Below are positions 1-7,156 of a stretch of 32,955 bases of DNA, piece after piece (the stretch's first letter is position 1; each line of letters opens with the position of its first letter). The notes beneath the pieces are model-generated. The model was given only the letters and a program-made list of their open reading frames with translations, was not told where the DNA came from and ran no database searches. A program made the translations under genes and the position numbers. Origin of the DNA: an uncultured Bacilli bacterium (GTDB lineage: Bacteria; Bacillota_I; Bacilli_A; RF39; UBA660); contig CANQAQ010000009.1 of NCBI GenBank assembly GCA_947589275.1, positions 1 through 32,955 of the forward strand, written 5' to 3'.

Positions 1-6
1 CCTCCT
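1..6 (-). promoter_or_regulatory. Shine-Dalgarno of the next gene beyond the left edge
   Basis: On the minus strand the first six bases read AGGAGG, a full Shine-Dalgarno core, with no start codon left inside the window. A minus-strand gene downstream of gmk therefore probably starts just past the left edge. No terminator is seen between the gmk stop and this site, so it is probably co-transcribed with gmk. In many Firmicutes rpoZ follows gmk; that identity is only a guess from gene order. Confidence 0.55.
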
Positions 7-69
7 ATTATATTTTTAGTATATATAATCATATTTTTTTAGTCAATGTATTTTATAGATATCTACATT

Positions 70-636
70 TTATTTACTTTTTTCTTCATTAATTATTAGT
101 TTAAATTTTTCTATTGCTATATCTAAATCATTATTTACAAGTACATAGTCATAATTTTTTGACTCATTTATTTCATCTATTGCTATCTTAAGACGATTTT
201 CAATATTTTCCTTTGAATCTAGAGCTCTTTGTTCTATTCTATTTTTTAATATTTCTAAATTAGGTGGCATAATAAATATAAGAACACTATCAGGCATTTT
301 CTCTTTTACTTTTTTTGCACCTACTACTTCAATAATTAAAAATACATCTATTCCTTTATTTAAATATTCATAAGTATTAGATTTTAGTGTTCCATAATAA
401 CATTTATTATATTTTGCGTATTCTAAAAAATCATCATTATCTATTTTTTCTTTAAATTCATTTTCTGAAATAAAATAATAATCTTTACCATTAATTTCAT
501 TTTTTCTTGGTTTTCTAGTTGTTGCTGATACTGATAAATAAGCATTATTTTCTTTTAAATATTCAGATACTAATGTATCTTTACCAACTCCACTTGGACC
601 TGATATAACAAATAATTTACCTTTTTTCTTGCTCAT
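70..636 (-). CDS. gmk: Guanylate kinase
   Basis: Cytosolic nucleotide kinase that phosphorylates GMP (and dGMP) to GDP with ATP. At 188 aa it is slightly shorter than the usual 200-210. The Walker A loop GPSGVGKD is at residues 13-20, the GMP-binding segment TTRKPR at 39-44, and a YYGT segment and the lid-type RIEQRALDSKENIENRL segment follow. The ATG is preceded by GGAGGA at 643-648. It lies behind the rpmF terminator and has its own promoter (-35 TTGATA at 678-683, -10 TAAAAT at 655-660), so it is a separate transcription unit from DUF177-rpmF. Assignment is secure from the motifs. Confidence 0.96.
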   Translation of the reverse strand: MSKKKGKLFVISGPSGVGKDTLVSEYLKENNAYLSVSATTRKPRKNEINGKDYYFISENEFKEKIDNDDFLEYAKYNKCYYGTLKSNTYEYLNKGIDVFLIIEVVGAKKVKEKMPDSVLIFIMPPNLEILKNRIEQRALDSKENIENRLKIAIDEINESKNYDYVLVNNDLDIAIEKFKLIINEEKSK

Positions 637-654
637 ATTTTATCCTCCAATTAT

Positions 655-683
655 ATTTTAACAAAATAAGGATTTAATATCAA
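655..683 (-). promoter_or_regulatory. Sigma-A-type promoter of gmk
   Basis: Minus strand: -35 TTGATA (678-683), 17-bp spacer, -10 TAAAAT (655-660) preceded by an extended TG. The -10 ends six bases before the GGAGGA ribosome site (643-648), so the mRNA should begin at the Shine-Dalgarno sequence. Confidence 0.6.
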
Positions 684-687
684 TAAT

Positions 688-711
688 AAAAAAAGCAACT
701 ATTTAGTTGCT
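688..711 (-). terminator. Rho-independent terminator of rpmF
   Basis: Seven-bp stem AGCAACT/AGTTGCT (694-700 with 705-711), 4-nt loop, followed on the minus strand by seven T. The rpmF stop codon (699-701) is inside the hairpin. Confidence 0.85.
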
Positions 712-887
712 TCTTCTTTTTCTACTACATTTGTTCCTTTATAAAATCCACATTCTGGACATGCTCTATGAGGTCTTATATCAGCACCACAATTTGAACA
801 TTTAATAGTTCCATTTGCTTCAATTTTATAATGAGTTCTTCTCATTCTACCTCTTGTTTTAGATATTTTTCTAAATGGTACAGCCAT
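699..887 (-). CDS. rpmF: 50S ribosomal protein L32
   Basis: Structural protein of the large ribosomal subunit, 62 aa. The N-terminus MAVPFRKISKTRGRMRR is characteristic of L32. Cys30-x2-Cys33 and Cys43-x2-Cys46 form the zinc-ribbon version of the protein. An upstream in-frame ATG would add eight residues, but the ATG at 887 has AAGGAGT at the right distance and gives the conserved N-terminus, so it is chosen. It starts 4 nt after the DUF177 stop, so the two are one operon, as in many bacteria. A strong hairpin terminator covers its stop codon. Confidence 0.96.
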   Translation of the reverse strand: MAVPFRKISKTRGRMRRTHYKIEANGTIKCSNCGADIRPHRACPECGFYKGTNVVEKEEATK

Positions 888-891
888 TTTT

Positions 892-1389
892 TCACTCCTT
901 CCCTTGTTCACCTAAAAATTCTTTTAATTTTTCTGCGATTTCATTATTATTTTTGATATCCTTTTCATCAGTTATAAATCTCCATCCATCTCCATCAATA
1001 TTTTTAACATGGATATTTGGATCTACAACTTTCAAAGGTACTTCCAATATAATATTTTGCCATATAATTGGGATTAAATCAATACTATTATTAATAATTT
1101 TGTTATTTTCTTCTATATTTTCATTATCAATACTTATTATTTCATTAATATTTATATCAATATTATATGGTACTTCATTAAGAGATATACTGCATATTAA
1201 TATCAAAGTACATTTTATATTTAATGATATTTCATAATCATTACCACTTGGTGAAATATGTCCATTAACATGTAAATCTTTTATATTTTTAATATCAGTA
1301 TTTTTAAAATATTCATTATCAATTATAACATCTTCATCAATATATATAATATTATTATCTGTAATTAGTTTTGTTAAATCTATTTTCAT
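892..1389 (-). CDS. DUF177 (YceD/YlbN) family protein
   Basis: Small protein (165 aa) of the YceD/YlbN family, which in other bacteria is needed for normal accumulation of 23S rRNA and is nearly always encoded just before rpmF, as here. The family pattern is visible: a central segment with two cysteines (Cys60, Cys66), then the aspartate-rich segment and a C-terminal GDGWRFITDE stretch like that of Bacillus YlbN. The start at 1389 is preferred over the ATG seven codons upstream because AAAGGGGTG precedes it at good spacing. It ends in TGA. Its promoter is -35 TTGATT at 1438-1443 and -10 TATAAT at 1415-1420. The biochemical role is not visible in the sequence. Confidence 0.85.
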   Translation of the reverse strand: MKIDLTKLITDNNIIYIDEDVIIDNEYFKNTDIKNIKDLHVNGHISPSGNDYEISLNIKCTLILICSISLNEVPYNIDININEIISIDNENIEENNKIINNSIDLIPIIWQNIILEVPLKVVDPNIHVKNIDGDGWRFITDEKDIKNNNEIAEKLKEFLGEQGKE

Positions 1390-1414
1390 ATATAACACCC
1401 CTTTAGGCAAATTA

Positions 1415-1443
1415 ATTATATATTAAAGTCATAAAAAAATCAA
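1415..1443 (-). promoter_or_regulatory. Sigma-A promoter of DUF177-rpmF
   Basis: Minus strand: -35 TTGATT (1438-1443), exact 17-bp spacer, consensus -10 TATAAT (1415-1420). The -35 directly abuts an inverted repeat at 1444-1462 shared with the divergent tmcAL promoter region. Confidence 0.65.
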
Positions 1444-1462
1444 ATATTTAGTTACTAAATAT
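1444..1462. repeat. Inverted repeat between divergent promoters
   Basis: Perfect 8-bp arms ATATTTAG/CTAAATAT (1444-1451 and 1455-1462) around TTA. It sits between the -35 of the DUF177-rpmF promoter and the -10-like site of tmcAL. There is no T-run suited to termination, so it may be an operator. At this AT content the palindrome may also be chance. Confidence 0.35.
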
Positions 1463-1479
1463 AAAATTAATGGTAAAAT
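1452..1479 (+). promoter_or_regulatory. Possible promoter of tmcAL
   Basis: A -10-like TAAAAT lies at 1474-1479, ahead of AAGGAG (1490-1495) and the ATG at 1505. The -35 is poor (TTACTA at 1452-1457) and overlaps the inverted repeat. Confidence 0.4.
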
Positions 1480-1504
1480 ACTAAGAAAGAAGGAGAATTA
1501 TATT

Positions 1505-2629
1505 ATGTGTACAGTTGGAATAATATGTGAATATAATCCATTTCATAATGGTCATTTATATCATCTTAATAAAATTAAAGAAATGTTTGATAATCCTACT
1601 ATTATTCTTGTTATGAGTGGTAATTTTACTCAAAGAGGAGATTCATCTATAATAAATAAATGGGATAAAACTTCTATTGCTCTTGAATTAGGTATAGATT
1701 TAGTTATTGAGCTTCCTTTTGAATTTGCTACTCAATCAGCAGATATTTTTGCATATGGTGCATGTTTTATATTAAATAAACTTAAAGTAGATTATTTAGT
1801 ATTTGGTAGTGAATCAAATGATATTAATATGCTTACTAATATTGCTAAAGTTCAGCTTACTAATGAATATGAATCTTTAGTTAAAAAATATTTAAATAAA
1901 AAATATAATTATCCAACTTCTTTATCTAAAGCACTTAATGAATTTGGTTTTTATAATATAAATACACCAAATGATATATTAGGTTTATCATACATAAGAG
2001 AATTAATTAAATTAAATAGTTCTATTAAACCTATTACTATAAAAAGAACAAACGATTATAATGATAAAAATTTATCTAACAATATAACAAGTGCAAATAG
2101 TATTAGAGAAAATATTAATAAAATTGATATTAGTCCATATGTACCAAAAATTGTATTAAAATATTTAAATAAAGATTTATATTTTATTGAAGATTATTTT
2201 CCATATTTAAAATATAAAATTTTAAGTGAAATTGATAATATTAATATATATCAAACAGTTGATGAAGGAATTGAAAATAAAATAAAAAAAGTAATATCAA
2301 AATCTAATACATATGAAGAACTTATAAATAATATAAAATCAAAAAGATATACCCAAAGTAAAATAAAAAGAATGCTTTTACATATATTAGTATCATTTAC
2401 AAAAGAAGAAGCAAGTAAAAGAAAAGAAGTTAAATATATTAGAATTTTAGGATTTAATAAAAAAGGACAAAAATATCTAAATAAAATAAAAAAAGATATA
2501 GATATTCCTATTATTACTAAGTTTAAAAAAGAATTAGAATTTGAACTTAAAATAACTAGTATATATTCTATTATAAATAATAATGATTTAGTAAAAAAAG
2601 AGATTAATAATTTAATTATTAAAAATTAA
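1505..2629 (+). CDS. tmcAL: tRNA(Met) cytidine acetate ligase (YlbM family)
   Basis: Enzyme that makes N4-acetylcytidine at the wobble base of elongator tRNA-Met using acetate and ATP. It belongs to the nucleotidyltransferase (HIGH-like) superfamily. The nucleotide-binding HNGH motif is at residues 14-17 inside IICEYNPFHNGH, followed by MSGNFTQRG and the conserved LPFEFATQSADIFAYGA block, all typical of YlbM/TmcAL. The length of 374 aa is somewhat below the roughly 400 usual. It is divergent from DUF177-rpmF, the same neighbourhood as ylbM-ylbN-rpmF in Bacillus. It converges on holA, with a 13-bp hairpin covering both stop codons. Lys and Asn codons are frequent, as expected for the base composition. 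Confidence 0.93.
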   Translation: MCTVGIICEYNPFHNGHLYHLNKIKEMFDNPTIILVMSGNFTQRGDSSIINKWDKTSIALELGIDLVIELPFEFATQSADIFAYGACFILNKLKVDYLVFGSESNDINMLTNIAKVQLTNEYESLVKKYLNKKYNYPTSLSKALNEFGFYNINTPNDILGLSYIRELIKLNSSIKPITIKRTNDYNDKNLSNNITSANSIRENINKIDISPYVPKIVLKYLNKDLYFIEDYFPYLKYKILSEIDNINIYQTVDEGIENKIKKVISKSNTYEELINNIKSKRYTQSKIKRMLLHILVSFTKEEASKRKEVKYIRILGFNKKGQKYLNKIKKDIDIPIITKFKKELEFELKITSIYSIINNNDLVKKEINNLIIKN

Positions 2630-2637
2630 TCTCTTTT
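2596..2637. terminator. Bidirectional terminator between tmcAL and holA
   Basis: Perfect 13-bp stem (2596-2608 with 2625-2637), A-run on the left and T-run on the right, 16-nt loop. It overlaps the last codons and stop of tmcAL (stop 2627-2629) and reaches into the holA stop (2636-2638), so one element serves both convergent genes. Confidence 0.8.
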
Positions 2638-3589
2638 ATATATCTAATAAAAACATTTCAAGTCCAAAGTTTTTATCAATTTCTCCACTTTTTATTTTAA
2701 AATCTAATTTTTGTAATTGTCTTAAATATTTAATTAATTGATTTATAGTAAATGATGTTTGAGTAGCAAGTTTTACTCTATATGGATGTTCATTTATTAT
2801 AGATGCCATATCTTTTTCTTTATATCCATTTTTAATCATTAATTTTACTTGAAGGATTAATCTAAATTGATTTGCAATCATAACAATTAACTTTATTGGC
2901 TCTTCACCTTTAAGTAGTAAATCATTATAAATATTTATTATTTTTTCTTTATTTTTTTCAAGAATTGCATTAATAAGTTCAAATATATTATCTTCTATAT
3001 TTTTAAATACTAGGTTATCTACATCAATAGCAGTAATATTTTTATCATCTTCTTTATATAAAAATATTTTATTACATTCATTTATTAAATTAGAAAGATT
3101 ACTAGATGATTTTTCTATTAATAAACTAAGTGCATCATTTTGTATATTATAACCATTTTCATTAATATAATTTCTTAAATAATTATTTAAGTTATGACTA
3201 AGTATTTTATTACATTCTATTACTGTTGAATTTTTCTTTAGTTCTTTTACTATTTTCTTTCTATCATCTAATTTTTCTTTTCTAACTATAAAAACTAAAT
3301 ATACATCAGTAAATGGATTATTAATATATTTAATTAAAGAATCAATATCATGATTTATTTCCTTTTTATTATCTCCTGTTAAAAATGAACAACCTTCACA
3401 TATAATTATTTTTTTACTATCAAACATACTAACTATAGATGCTTCTTCTATTGCATTAATAACATTTTCTATATCTAAGTTATATTTTGTTATATTATCT
3501 TCTATAATATTATTTTCATCTATTATTTTTTTTAATTCTTTATTAATTAAATAATCTTCTAAACCATATATTAAATATATATTTTTCAT
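2636..3589 (-). CDS. holA: DNA polymerase III delta subunit
   Basis: Clamp-loader subunit that opens the beta sliding clamp. The 317 aa match the family's usual length. An N-terminal AAA+-like domain (residues about 1-140, starting MKNIYLIYGLEDYLI) lacks a Walker A motif, as expected for delta. The C-terminal part has the ANQFRLILQVKLM helix and the HPYRVKLATQ segment typical of HolA/YqeN. It is 12 nt downstream of mutS and has a GGTGAT ribosome site, so it is the second gene of a mutS-holA unit. In Bacillus yqeN (holA) lies by rpsT; here it has been relocated next to mutS. Confidence 0.92.
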   Translation of the reverse strand: MKNIYLIYGLEDYLINKELKKIIDENNIIEDNITKYNLDIENVINAIEEASIVSMFDSKKIIICEGCSFLTGDNKKEINHDIDSLIKYINNPFTDVYLVFIVRKEKLDDRKKIVKELKKNSTVIECNKILSHNLNNYLRNYINENGYNIQNDALSLLIEKSSSNLSNLINECNKIFLYKEDDKNITAIDVDNLVFKNIEDNIFELINAILEKNKEKIINIYNDLLLKGEEPIKLIVMIANQFRLILQVKLMIKNGYKEKDMASIINEHPYRVKLATQTSFTINQLIKYLRQLQKLDFKIKSGEIDKNFGLEMFLLDI

Positions 3590-3601
3590 ATAATCACCAA
3601 T

Positions 3602-6145
3602 CTATTTTTTATTTATTAATTGTTTTAATTCAAATAATTTATTTATTGCATCTATTGGAGTCATTTCAAGAGGATTAATTTTCTTTAACTCTTCTTCTAT
3701 TATATTACTTTTATTATCTTCTTCAAATTCAATTGACATTTGTTCTACATCAGTATGTTTTATTTTTCCTTCTTTTTCATATTTACTTAATATTTCAGTA
3801 GCTCTTTTTATTAAATCATTTGGAAGTTTTGCAAGTTTTGCAACATGTATACCATAACTTTTATCAATACTTCCATCTTTTATTTTATGTAAAAATGTAA
3901 TATTTCCATCTTCTTCTTTTGCTGATACATGTACATTTTTTAAATGTTTATGATTCTTTTCTAAATCAGTTAATTCATGATAATGTGTTGAGAAAAAAGT
4001 TTTTGCTTTTACTTTATCATGAATATATTCTATTATTGCTGCTGCTAAACTCATACCATCATATGTTGCTGTTCCTCTTCCTAATTCATCAAATAATATT
4101 AAACTATTTTCAGTTGCATTAGTAATTGCATTATTTGCTTCCATCATTTCTACCATAAATGTTGATTCTCCGGAAACTAGATCATCACTTGCACCTATTC
4201 TTGTAAATATTTTATCAAATATAGGTATATTAGCATAACTAGCAGGTACAAATGAACCAATTTGTGCCATTACTACTATATTGGCCATTTGTCTCATAAA
4301 TGTTGATTTACCTGCCATATTTGGACCTGTTATTAAGATAATTAAATCATCTTTATTAAATAATATATCATTAGGTGTAAATTCCTTACCATCTAATACT
4401 TTTTCAATAACAGGGTGTCTTGCATCTTTTATATCGATTATGTGTTCATTATTTAATATAGGCCTTACATAATTATTTTCTTCAGCAACTACAGCAAGTG
4501 AAGATAATACATCAATTTCACTTAATATATGTGATAAATCTTGTAATTTTGGAATATATGATTTAACTATATCCCTAATATCTATAAATAACTCATATTC
4601 TAAAGATATTATCTTTTCTTCTGCACCTAAAATTAATGCTTCTTTTTCTTTTAATAACGGAGTTACAAATCTTTCACAATTTGCAAGTGTTTGTTTTCTT
4701 TCATAACCAAATTCTTCTTTAATATCTTTACATGCACCTTTACTAACTTCTATATAATAACCAAATATTCTATTATATCCTACCTTTAAAGTTTTAATAC
4801 CTGTCTTTTCTCTTTCTTCTTTTTCCATATTAGATACAAAGTCTTTATTACCTTTTCTTGAATCTTTTAAAAAATCTAGTTCTTCATTATAACCTTTTTT
4901 TATTAAATATCCTTCTTTTAATGTAATAGGTGCATCTTCATATATAGAGTTTTCAAGTAATTCATAAAGTTCATTAAATTCATCAATTTTACAATAATTT
5001 ATACTTTTTAATATTTTATTTATATCTGGAAGTACCTTTAATGAAGTCTTTAGTTGTAATAAATCTCTAGCATTTGCAGAACCAAAAGATATTCTACCTA
5101 ATATTCTTTCTAAATCATATATATTTGATAATAATTCTCTTAATTCTTCTTTTAATATAAACTCTTTTATTAATGTTTCAACTACTTCATATCTTTTTTC
5201 TATCTTTTCTTTATTAACAAGTGGACTTAAAATATAATTTTTAAGTTTTCTACTACCCATTGCAGTTTTTGTTTTATCAAGTAACCATAAAAGAGAATAT
5301 TTTTTTTCTTTTGTCCTAATATTTTCAATTAATTCAAGATTCCTTTTAGTATGAATATCCATTTTTAAAAATGAATTTTCTTCTACTATTACTACTTTTT
5401 GAATATGAGATAAAGATCTTTTTTGTGTATTTTCTAAATAAGATAATAAATATTTTATACTTTCTATTATTCTATCATCTTTTATATTACTATAAATATT
5501 ACTATAATCATTTTGAAGATTAGTATTATTATATAAAGATATTGTAATATTATAATTTCTTTTTAAAGTATCTAATATAAGTTTATCAAAATCAGTTTTA
5601 ATAACTATTTCTTTTATATTTCTTTCTAATAATTCTGATATTAATATATCATTATCATGATCAATTATAAATGCATAAAACTCACCTGTTGTTATATCCA
5701 TATAACTAATACTATATAAATATTTTAAATCAAGTACACTTCCAATATAATTATTAGAACCTTCATCAATAAATTCACTATTCATTCTAGTACCTGATGA
5801 TATTACTTGTACTATATCTCTTTTTACTATTCCTTTAGCATTTTTAGGATCTTCTGTTTGTTCACAAATTGCTACTTTATATCCTTTTTCAACTAATTTT
5901 TCAATATATATATTTGCAGAATGATATGGTACCCCGCACATAGGAACTTTTTCATCTAATCCACATGATTTACCTGTAAGTGTAAGTTCTAGCTCTTTTG
6001 ATGCTATAAGAGCATCTTCAAAAAACATTTCATAGAAATCTCCAAGTCTAAAAAATAATATATTATCTAAATTTTGCTCTTTAATTTGTAAATATTGCTT
6101 CATCATAGGAGTTATTCTATCTAAATCAACATCTTCTCTTCTCAT
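3602..6145 (-). CDS. mutS: DNA mismatch repair ATPase MutS
   Basis: Recognises base mismatches and small loops and recruits MutL. The 847 aa are full length. The mismatch-reading Phe-X-Glu motif is in GDFYEMF (about residues 35-41), the core and lever domains follow, the Walker A loop TGPNMAGKST is near residue 620, Walker B is LILFDELGRGT, and the trans-acting STHYHEL is present. A GTG three codons upstream belongs to the AAGGTGA ribosome site, so the ATG at 6145 is the better start. mutS is separated from mutL by about 6.5 kb, unlike the mutSL operon of many Firmicutes, and is followed by holA. Its promoter is consensus-like and sits directly behind the terminator of the 71-aa gene. Confidence 0.97.
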   Translation of the reverse strand: MRREDVDLDRITPMMKQYLQIKEQNLDNILFFRLGDFYEMFFEDALIASKELELTLTGKSCGLDEKVPMCGVPYHSANIYIEKLVEKGYKVAICEQTEDPKNAKGIVKRDIVQVISSGTRMNSEFIDEGSNNYIGSVLDLKYLYSISYMDITTGEFYAFIIDHDNDILISELLERNIKEIVIKTDFDKLILDTLKRNYNITISLYNNTNLQNDYSNIYSNIKDDRIIESIKYLLSYLENTQKRSLSHIQKVVIVEENSFLKMDIHTKRNLELIENIRTKEKKYSLLWLLDKTKTAMGSRKLKNYILSPLVNKEKIEKRYEVVETLIKEFILKEELRELLSNIYDLERILGRISFGSANARDLLQLKTSLKVLPDINKILKSINYCKIDEFNELYELLENSIYEDAPITLKEGYLIKKGYNEELDFLKDSRKGNKDFVSNMEKEEREKTGIKTLKVGYNRIFGYYIEVSKGACKDIKEEFGYERKQTLANCERFVTPLLKEKEALILGAEEKIISLEYELFIDIRDIVKSYIPKLQDLSHILSEIDVLSSLAVVAEENNYVRPILNNEHIIDIKDARHPVIEKVLDGKEFTPNDILFNKDDLIILITGPNMAGKSTFMRQMANIVVMAQIGSFVPASYANIPIFDKIFTRIGASDDLVSGESTFMVEMMEANNAITNATENSLILFDELGRGTATYDGMSLAAAIIEYIHDKVKAKTFFSTHYHELTDLEKNHKHLKNVHVSAKEEDGNITFLHKIKDGSIDKSYGIHVAKLAKLPNDLIKRATEILSKYEKEGKIKHTDVEQMSIEFEEDNKSNIIEEELKKINPLEMTPIDAINKLFELKQLINKK

Positions 6146-6162
6146 ACTACTCACCTTATAAA

Positions 6163-6192
6163 ATTATACCATTTTTTTTACATTTTGAACAA
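6163..6192 (-). promoter_or_regulatory. Sigma-A promoter of mutS-holA
   Basis: Minus strand: -35 TTGTTC (6187-6192), 18-bp spacer, consensus -10 TATAAT (6163-6168). The -35 grows out of the T-run of the upstream terminator. The -10 is five bases from AAGGTGA, so the predicted 5' leader is only about 11 nt. Confidence 0.65.
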
Positions 6193-6217
6193 GAAAAAAA
6201 GTCTACAAAATAGACTT
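6191..6217 (-). terminator. Terminator of the 71-aa gene
   Basis: Stem AAGTCTA/TAGACTT (6199-6205 with 6211-6217), 5-nt loop, then seven T on the minus strand. It overlaps the stop codon of the 71-aa gene (6216-6218) and ends in the mutS -35 element. Confidence 0.8.
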
Positions 6218-6431
6218 AATAATTAATATAAAACATTGATAACGATAAAATTAAATTTTTTTCTTTTTTTGAATCCATAGTTATTATTTTATTAAGTGTT
6301 TCTTTCGCTAATGAAATAGATTCACATTCTAATATTTTTGAAAGTTCAACACAATTTAAATCGATTAATTTATCCATATTCCCAAGTGTTGGAAATTTTT
6401 GAAAAATTTGATTTAGTAACGTTCTTTTCAT
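6216..6431 (-). CDS. Unknown 71-aa protein with consensus promoter
   Basis: I do not recognise this protein. It is 71 aa, soluble, apparently all-helical, mildly basic at the N-terminus (MKRTLLNQIF), with an N-terminal FPTLGNMDKLIDL stretch and two cysteines (Cys27, Cys36). No signal peptide, membrane segment or DNA-binding signature is evident. It is very likely a real gene. GAGGGA lies 5 nt before the ATG, a textbook sigma-A promoter (TTGACA, 17 bp, TATAAT) precedes it, and a terminator overlaps its stop, so it is a one-gene unit. The promoter, A-rich leader and GAGGGA ribosome site closely resemble those of the amidoligase gene starting at 17716, the only other perfect-consensus promoter in the window. 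Shared control is an inference. Confidence 0.7.
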   Translation of the reverse strand: MKRTLLNQIFQKFPTLGNMDKLIDLNCVELSKILECESISLAKETLNKIITMDSKKEKNLILSLSMFYINY

Positions 6432-6465
6432 TTAATTCCCTCTTTTTTATATTTTCCAAGATGAT

Positions 6466-6494
6466 ATTATATAAAAAAGTTATATTATTGTCAA
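6466..6494 (-). promoter_or_regulatory. Perfect-consensus sigma-A promoter of the 71-aa gene
   Basis: Minus strand: TTGACA (6489-6494), 17-bp spacer, TATAAT (6466-6471). It starts 8 nt past the stop of the upstream C26-type gene. It predicts a leader of about 28 nt, ending AAAAAAGAGGGA before the ATG. Confidence 0.8.
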
Positions 6495-6502
6495 TTTTTG
6501 TA

Positions 6503-7114
6503 CTATAATTTTTTTATAAATTCTTCTATTATTTTTTTACTATTTATATCATTTTTTATATCTTCTGGATGAAACTGTATACCAATGAAGAATTTTTTAT
6601 TTTTATCTTCTACTGCTTCTATTATATTATCATCACTAATAGCTGATATATCTAATTTTGTATTATCTACTTTAAATGAATGTCTACTATTAACTAATAT
6701 AGTATCTTTTTTTAATATATTAAATAAATATGTATTTTTCTTAATATTTATTTTATGAACATATTTTATATTGCTTAAATGTTTATTATTTTCTAATTTT
6801 AGTAAATTACCATTAAATGCTAAAGACATTTGCTGCATACCAAGACATATACCAAGAGTAGGTTTATCAATATCATACAAATATTTAACCAATTTTATAT
6901 TTTTTTCATCTATATAATTCCCTCCTGGTAATATTATTCCATCACATAAATTTATACTATATTTTATATATTCATAATTAATATTTTCATTTATTATTAT
7001 TCCTAATATATTTATATTATTATAATTTATATATTCTAATATACTATTTGAAATTATATAATTTATTTTATTATTTTCATCTAATTTTCTTAATATAACA
7101 CCAATTGTTTTCAT
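6503..7114 (-). CDS. Class I glutamine amidotransferase-like / peptidase C26 protein
   Basis: Cysteine hydrolase of the class I GATase fold, probably acting on gamma-glutamyl bonds, as in gamma-glutamyl-GABA hydrolase PuuD and folate hydrolases. In the 203-aa product the nucleophile elbow LGICLGMQQ places Cys90, and the triad is completed by His182 and Glu184 in FHPED. The oxyanion region LPGG is at 63-66 and VNSRHSF at 141-147 resembles the C26 substrate loop. The ATG at 7114 is used because AGGAGGAGAT precedes it; an upstream in-frame start would add seven residues. It is divergent from ylbJ with only 42 bp between them. No ligase or transporter is adjacent, so the substrate cannot be inferred. 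An amidoligase gene, a family sometimes paired with such hydrolases, lies 10 kb away. Confidence 0.82.
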   Translation of the reverse strand: MKTIGVILRKLDENNKINYIISNSILEYINYNNINILGIIINENINYEYIKYSINLCDGIILPGGNYIDEKNIKLVKYLYDIDKPTLGICLGMQQMSLAFNGNLLKLENNKHLSNIKYVHKINIKKNTYLFNILKKDTILVNSRHSFKVDNTKLDISAISDDNIIEAVEDKNKKFFIGIQFHPEDIKNDINSKKIIEEFIKKL

Positions 7115-7140
7115 ATCTCCTCCTAATATAAGCATATATA
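7111..7140 (+). promoter_or_regulatory. Weak sigma-E-like promoter candidate for ylbJ
   Basis: TCATATC at 7111-7117 resembles a sigma-E -35 (kmATATT) and CATATATA at 7133-7140 resembles the -10 (CATACAnT), with a 15-bp spacer. ylbJ belongs to the sigma-E regulon in B. subtilis. There are three mismatches and the DNA is AT-rich, so this is only a hint. Confidence 0.25.
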
Positions 7141-7156
7141 TTAAAAGGAGAATAAT

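Noticed and set aside
56-65. Palindrome TAGATATCTA after gmk as a terminator
   Set aside because: Only 10 bp, no loop and no T-run; a ribosome site for a further gene follows, so the operon probably continues.
875-1237. Open frame on the plus strand over the DUF177 gene, hydrophobic translation
   Set aside because: It mirrors the real minus-strand gene, has no ribosome site and its Phe/Ile-rich composition is what antisense AT-rich codons give. The same holds for open frames opposite mutS, mutL, uvrC, ylbJ, miaA and the transglutaminase-like gene.
6216-6431. The 71-aa protein as a SASP or Sda-like sporulation peptide
   Set aside because: It lacks the Gly-Glu cleavage region and conserved blocks of alpha/beta SASPs and shows no resemblance to Sda; left as unknown.
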